Part shown: piece by piece, positions 6,261 to 9,084 of the stretch
Position numbering within the stretch: the stretch's first letter is position 1
Layout of the letters: every line of letters begins with the position of its first letter
Origin: Dehalococcoidia bacterium
GTDB lineage: Bacteria; Chloroflexota; Dehalococcoidia; GIF9; UBA5629
Assembly (NCBI GenBank): GCA_014384515.1
Contig: JACNFS010000092.1
Coordinates: 1-9,084 of the forward strand
Reading direction: 5' to 3'
DNA: 9,084 nucleotides
The notes under the pieces: model-generated
What the model was told of the DNA's origin: nothing
Databases searched by the model: none
What the model saw: the letters and a program-made list of their open reading frames with translations, nothing else
Made by a program: the position numbers and the translations under genes

Positions 6261-7538
6261 ATGAAAGTATCTGCGGAGCCAATGGAGAACAGTCAAGTAG
6301 CACTTAATGTGGAGATGGAAGCTCCTGAGGTAGATAAGTACCTGGAAAAAGCTTACAATCGGTTGGTCGGTAAGGTCTCCGTTCCCGGTTTTCGCAAAGG
6401 AAAAACGCCGCGAGCCATCCTGGAGCGTCACATAGGCAAGGATGCCTTACTCCAGGAAGCACTGGAACTGTTGGTGCCAGAAGTCTATGAAGAAGCTCTG
6501 GAGAGCCAGGAAATTGATGCTATTGCCCAACCTCAAATAGAGCTTGTCCAGACTGAGCCGGTAATTTTTAAAGCCATTGTGCCGCTTCGACCCACAGTCA
6601 AGCTTGGCGATTATGGGAAGATAAGTATCGAATCTAAGCCGGTAGAAATCAAGGACGAAGAGGTAGAAGCCACTATCGAGCAACTTCGTCAGCAACATGC
6701 AGTCTTGCTGCCGGTGGACCGTCCAGTGCAGTTTGGTGATACGGTAACTATCGGTGTGCGAAGTGAGAAGCAGGGTCAGTCTTCTCCGATTGGCAAGGAC
6801 CTTGTGTATGAAGTAACTAAAGGTGGCCGTTTGCCTCTTCCCGGGTTTCCTGAAGAACTGGAAGGTATGAAGAAGGGCGAGGAGAGAAGTTTCGAGCTTT
6901 CTTATCCTTCTGACTATGAAATGAAGGAGCTGGCTGGACACGAGCATTCTTTCAAGGTTACAGCTACCGAAGTAAAGGAGAAAGAGTTACCTGAGATAAA
7001 TGATGAATTTGCCAAGAGCCTGGGCAGCGAAGATTTGGCTTCGCTGCGAGAGCAGATAGCTACTAACTTGAAAACCAGGGCTGAGGACAGGGCTCGCCTG
7101 GAACTTGAACAGAAGGCAGTTGACGCTGCCGTCGAGCTGAGTGAAATGGAGTACCCGCCGGTGTTGGTCGATAGAGAAATCGACCGATTGCTGAATGAAG
7201 AGGCAAGGAATTTTCCTGAAGGCATCGCAGGGTTGGAGAACTACCTCAAAAGCCTCGATAAGACGATGGATGACCACCGAGAGGAATTACGTCCGATAGC
7301 TGATCGCCTTGTTGTTCGGTCTCTAGTTCTAGAGAAAATAACTGAGGCAGAGAAAAGCGAAGTTGGCACGCCGGAAATAGACGAGGAAATAGACAAGATG
7401 GTAAAGCACGCCGGTGAGAAGGCTGAGGAGCTAAGGAACTTGTTCGGCTTACCACAAGCTCGCGAGTCTATCAAGCAGTCTCTAATTACTCGGAAAACCG
7501 TGGACCGATTGGTGCAGATAGCCAGTGGCTCAGTTTAA
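6261..7538 (+). CDS. tig: Trigger factor, ribosome-bound chaperone and prolyl isomerase
   Basis: Trigger factor docks at the ribosome exit tunnel and shields nascent chains. This copy is 425 residues, near the usual ~430. The N-terminal domain carries the ribosome-binding signature GFRKGKTP at 43-50. The FKBP-like peptidyl-prolyl isomerase domain lies about 155-245, with FGDTVTIGV at its start and LPGFPEELEGMKKGE inside. The C-terminal helical arm domain (about 250-425) is rich in Glu and Lys. The start at 6261 is preferred over ATG 6282 because MKVSAEPMENSQV aligns with the usual trigger-factor opening, although the SD (AAGAAG) is weak. It is followed after 29 bases by clpP, a common pairing in bacteria, and shares its strand and probably its transcript. 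Confidence 0.96.
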   Translation: MKVSAEPMENSQVALNVEMEAPEVDKYLEKAYNRLVGKVSVPGFRKGKTPRAILERHIGKDALLQEALELLVPEVYEEALESQEIDAIAQPQIELVQTEPVIFKAIVPLRPTVKLGDYGKISIESKPVEIKDEEVEATIEQLRQQHAVLLPVDRPVQFGDTVTIGVRSEKQGQSSPIGKDLVYEVTKGGRLPLPGFPEELEGMKKGEERSFELSYPSDYEMKELAGHEHSFKVTATEVKEKELPEINDEFAKSLGSEDLASLREQIATNLKTRAEDRARLELEQKAVDAAVELSEMEYPPVLVDREIDRLLNEEARNFPEGIAGLENYLKSLDKTMDDHREELRPIADRLVVRSLVLEKITEAEKSEVGTPEIDEEIDKMVKHAGEKAEELRNLFGLPQARESIKQSLITRKTVDRLVQIASGSV

Positions 7539-7553
7539 TTATCTGATTCTAGG

Positions 7554-7560
7554 AAGGAGA
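7554..7560 (+). promoter_or_regulatory. Shine-Dalgarno site of clpP
   Basis: AAGGAGA ends seven bases before the clpP ATG at 7568. It is a strong ribosome site in the 29-base tig-clpP gap, which holds no terminator. Confidence 0.7.
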
Positions 7561-7567
7561 TGGAAAG

Positions 7568-8185
7568 ATGGAGACATTACCTGGAAACATAATTCCGTTC
7601 GTCACTGAAACCAGTGCCCGAGGGGAGCGAACCCTCGACATCTACTCGCTGCTGTTGAGGGAGCGGATTATCTTCTTGGGCACACCAATTAATGACCAGA
7701 TAGCCAATCTGGTTATCGCCCAGCTTCTTTATCTGGAGCGCGAGGACCCGGAGAAGGACATAAATCTTTATGTCCACTGTCCAGGCGGCATTATCAGCGC
7801 CGGCCTTGCTATTTACGACACTATACAGTTGGTTCGAGCAGATGTGTCTACAATCTGTGTTGGACTAGCTGCCAGCATGGGTACGCTCATCCTTTGTGCC
7901 GGGGCTAAAGGTAAACGCTATGCCTTAGCCAACTCCACGATTCACATGCACCAGGCAGTCGGTGGCGCTCAAGGTCAGGCAGCAGATATTGAGATCGCAG
8001 CCCGTGAGATTATGAGAATGCAGGAAAAGATTCGCGGTATCATAGCTAAGCATACCGGGCAGCCAATGGATAAGGTTGCTCATGATACCGACCGAGATTT
8101 CTATCTCAGCGCCGAGCAAGCTGTGGAATACGGCATAGTTGACGAGATACTGAGCGGGCCATCAGCCAAAGAGAAAAAAAAGTGA
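7568..8185 (+). CDS. clpP: ATP-dependent Clp protease proteolytic subunit
   Basis: ClpP forms the 14-subunit cytoplasmic chamber that degrades substrates fed by ClpX, ClpA or ClpC. The 205-residue product has the full catalytic triad: Ser103 in GLAASMG, His128 in IHMHQ and Asp177 in DRDFYL. The spacing (25 and 49 residues) equals that of E. coli ClpP 97-122-171. The N-terminus (IIPFVTETSARGERTLDIYSLLL) is typical. The strand before the oxyanion-hole glycines reads YVHCPGG where most ClpPs have NSPGG; the two Gly are kept, so activity should be retained. The gene ends in a Lys-rich tail and TGA, four bases from the end of the convergent kinase. clpX is not found downstream in the window, unlike the frequent tig-clpP-clpX order. 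Confidence 0.97.
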   Translation: METLPGNIIPFVTETSARGERTLDIYSLLLRERIIFLGTPINDQIANLVIAQLLYLEREDPEKDINLYVHCPGGIISAGLAIYDTIQLVRADVSTICVGLAASMGTLILCAGAKGKRYALANSTIHMHQAVGGAQGQAADIEIAAREIMRMQEKIRGIIAKHTGQPMDKVAHDTDRDFYLSAEQAVEYGIVDEILSGPSAKEKKK

Positions 8186-8189
8186 CTGC

Positions 8190-9084
8190 TCATAACTGGT
8201 GCCCCGAGCGTTGAAGATATCTCTGGGATAGCTGAGCTAGAGATGGAAGTCCTTTTCTGGCTCCAATTTCACTGATGGCAAAGCCAGCCATTATGTCTCC
8301 GAGCAATCCGCATTCCTCGATTGCTTTGCCTTTGAGAAGGCCAAAGAGGAAGCCAGCAGCAAATGCATCTCCAGCGCCCGTAGTCTCTGATTGAGATTCC
8401 ACGCCTTGTTCTTCAGGCTCAATCTCGTATTCTTGTTCTGCGTCACGGATATAGCCCGTAATGGTCTTAGCTTTGTCTGTGGTAAAACCTTTGCCCAGAG
8501 TTACAACAACGATTTGGCAACCCAGATTCAGGCATTCCCGGGCTCCGGCCCTAAACTCTCTACTGGTTAGTCGCTCTATTTCATCACGATTCACCAAGAT
8601 AACATGGGTTTTCTCAAGCAAAGGAGCCAGGACTTCCAGCCCTTTGGTAACATACAGCATCCCGGGAGCCAGACTAACTCTGACTGACGTCCCCATCTCC
8701 TTTACCAACCCCACTTGAAGGTTAAACTGCTTTTCATCGGCGAAGGAGGAGAGATGAACTATTTGGGCCTGGTTCAAATAAGCTAAGGTTATGTCTTGAG
8801 AAGCGAGCAGGTTATTGGCCCCGGGAGATACATACAGCGCTCGCCTGCCCAGCTTGTCGCTAAAGCAAATTGTTGACCCTGTCTTCGCATCCTGTTTGAC
8901 TCGAATTTGGCTGGTATCAACACCAATAGTCTCGAGATTCTGAATGAGCTCTTCCCCATCTTCGTCCCTGCCCACAGCCCCAACAAATCCTGTCTTCACA
9001 CCTAGCTTAGCCAATCCGTAAATGGTATTAGCCGCTGACCCGCCCGGCACGGCCTCGGAATCTGTCACCAGTTGCTCACCATCA
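8190..9084 (-). CDS. PfkB-family sugar or nucleoside kinase, 5' end outside window
   Basis: The frame continues upstream past the window edge (DGEQLV before the GTG at 9068), so the true start is not seen and at least 298 residues are coded. The N-terminal PfkB glycine motif is PGGSAANTIYGLAKLG. The C-terminal signature is ETTGAGDAFAAGFLFG, with the catalytic-base Asp at codon 8369-8367. A lid and substrate region lies between (VGRDEDG, SPGANN, LVNRDEIERLT). Such enzymes phosphorylate a sugar or nucleoside hydroxyl with ATP. The PGGSAAN start and overall style recall the adenosine/ribokinase-like branch, but the substrate cannot be fixed from sequence. It converges on clpP with only four bases between the stop codons. 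Confidence 0.93.
   Translation of the reverse strand, partial: DGEQLVTDSEAVPGGSAANTIYGLAKLGVKTGFVGAVGRDEDGEELIQNLETIGVDTSQIRVKQDAKTGSTICFSDKLGRRALYVSPGANNLLASQDITLAYLNQAQIVHLSSFADEKQFNLQVGLVKEMGTSVRVSLAPGMLYVTKGLEVLAPLLEKTHVILVNRDEIERLTSREFRAGARECLNLGCQIVVVTLGKGFTTDKAKTITGYIRDAEQEYEIEPEEQGVESQSETTGAGDAFAAGFLFGLLKGKAIEECGLLGDIMAGFAISEIGARKGLPSLAQLSQRYLQRSGHQL

Noticed and set aside
6447..7474. Long open frames antisense to tig
   Set aside because: They lack SDs and mirror the codon bias of the trigger factor gene, so they are shadows.

Overview
This window looks like a piece of a bacterial chromosome of moderate GC. A Chloroflexota (Dehalococcoidia-like) genome is my best guess. It rests on overall protein style, GTG/TTG starts and a non-discriminating type of aspartyl-tRNA synthetase, so treat it as low to moderate confidence. 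Housekeeping genes lie at both ends: the 3' part of tgt (1-713) on the left, and aspS, tig and clpP (4403-8185, all +) on the right, followed by a convergent PfkB-type kinase (8190 to beyond the window, -). Between them, roughly 714-4370, is an accessory stretch that looks assembled by transfer and decay.

Layout. 1-713: tgt, 5' end outside the window. 820-848: a good sigma70-type promoter, with an SD at 878-884. 890-2434: one long reading frame for an exported alpha/beta hydrolase of the Abhydrolase_10 type, broken by a single in-frame TGA at 1832-1834 that separates the catalytic Ser from the probable catalytic His. 2443-2519: stacked inverted repeats, including a probable intrinsic terminator. 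2535-2656: a second, diverged and frameshifted copy of the last ~40 codons of tgt. 2657-2926: no convincing gene. 2927-4063 (-): an AT-richer gene for an unrecognised protein with a PD-(D/E)xK nuclease-like core. 4064-4402: a short palindromic interspersed repeat (4280-4311), a possible decayed coding fragment on the minus strand, and the aspS promoter with an adjacent 16-bp dyad.

How the genes work together. AspS charges tRNA-Asp and, from its signature residues, probably also mischarges tRNA-Asn, which would be amidated by GatCAB. Tgt modifies the anticodon wobble base of tRNAs including those for Asp and Asn. Tig and ClpP form a nascent-chain folding and proteolysis pair. A promoter at the 3' end of aspS can drive tig-clpP separately. 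clpX does not follow clpP here.

The most noteworthy signal is the second tgt 3' end. Nine of its 14 substitutions against the intact gene fall at third codon positions and none at second positions, so the two copies diverged while both were functional. This suggests that DNA carrying the hydrolase was integrated by exchange at the tgt 3' end from a related but distinct genome, leaving the displaced end as a scar. No integrase or transposase is visible.
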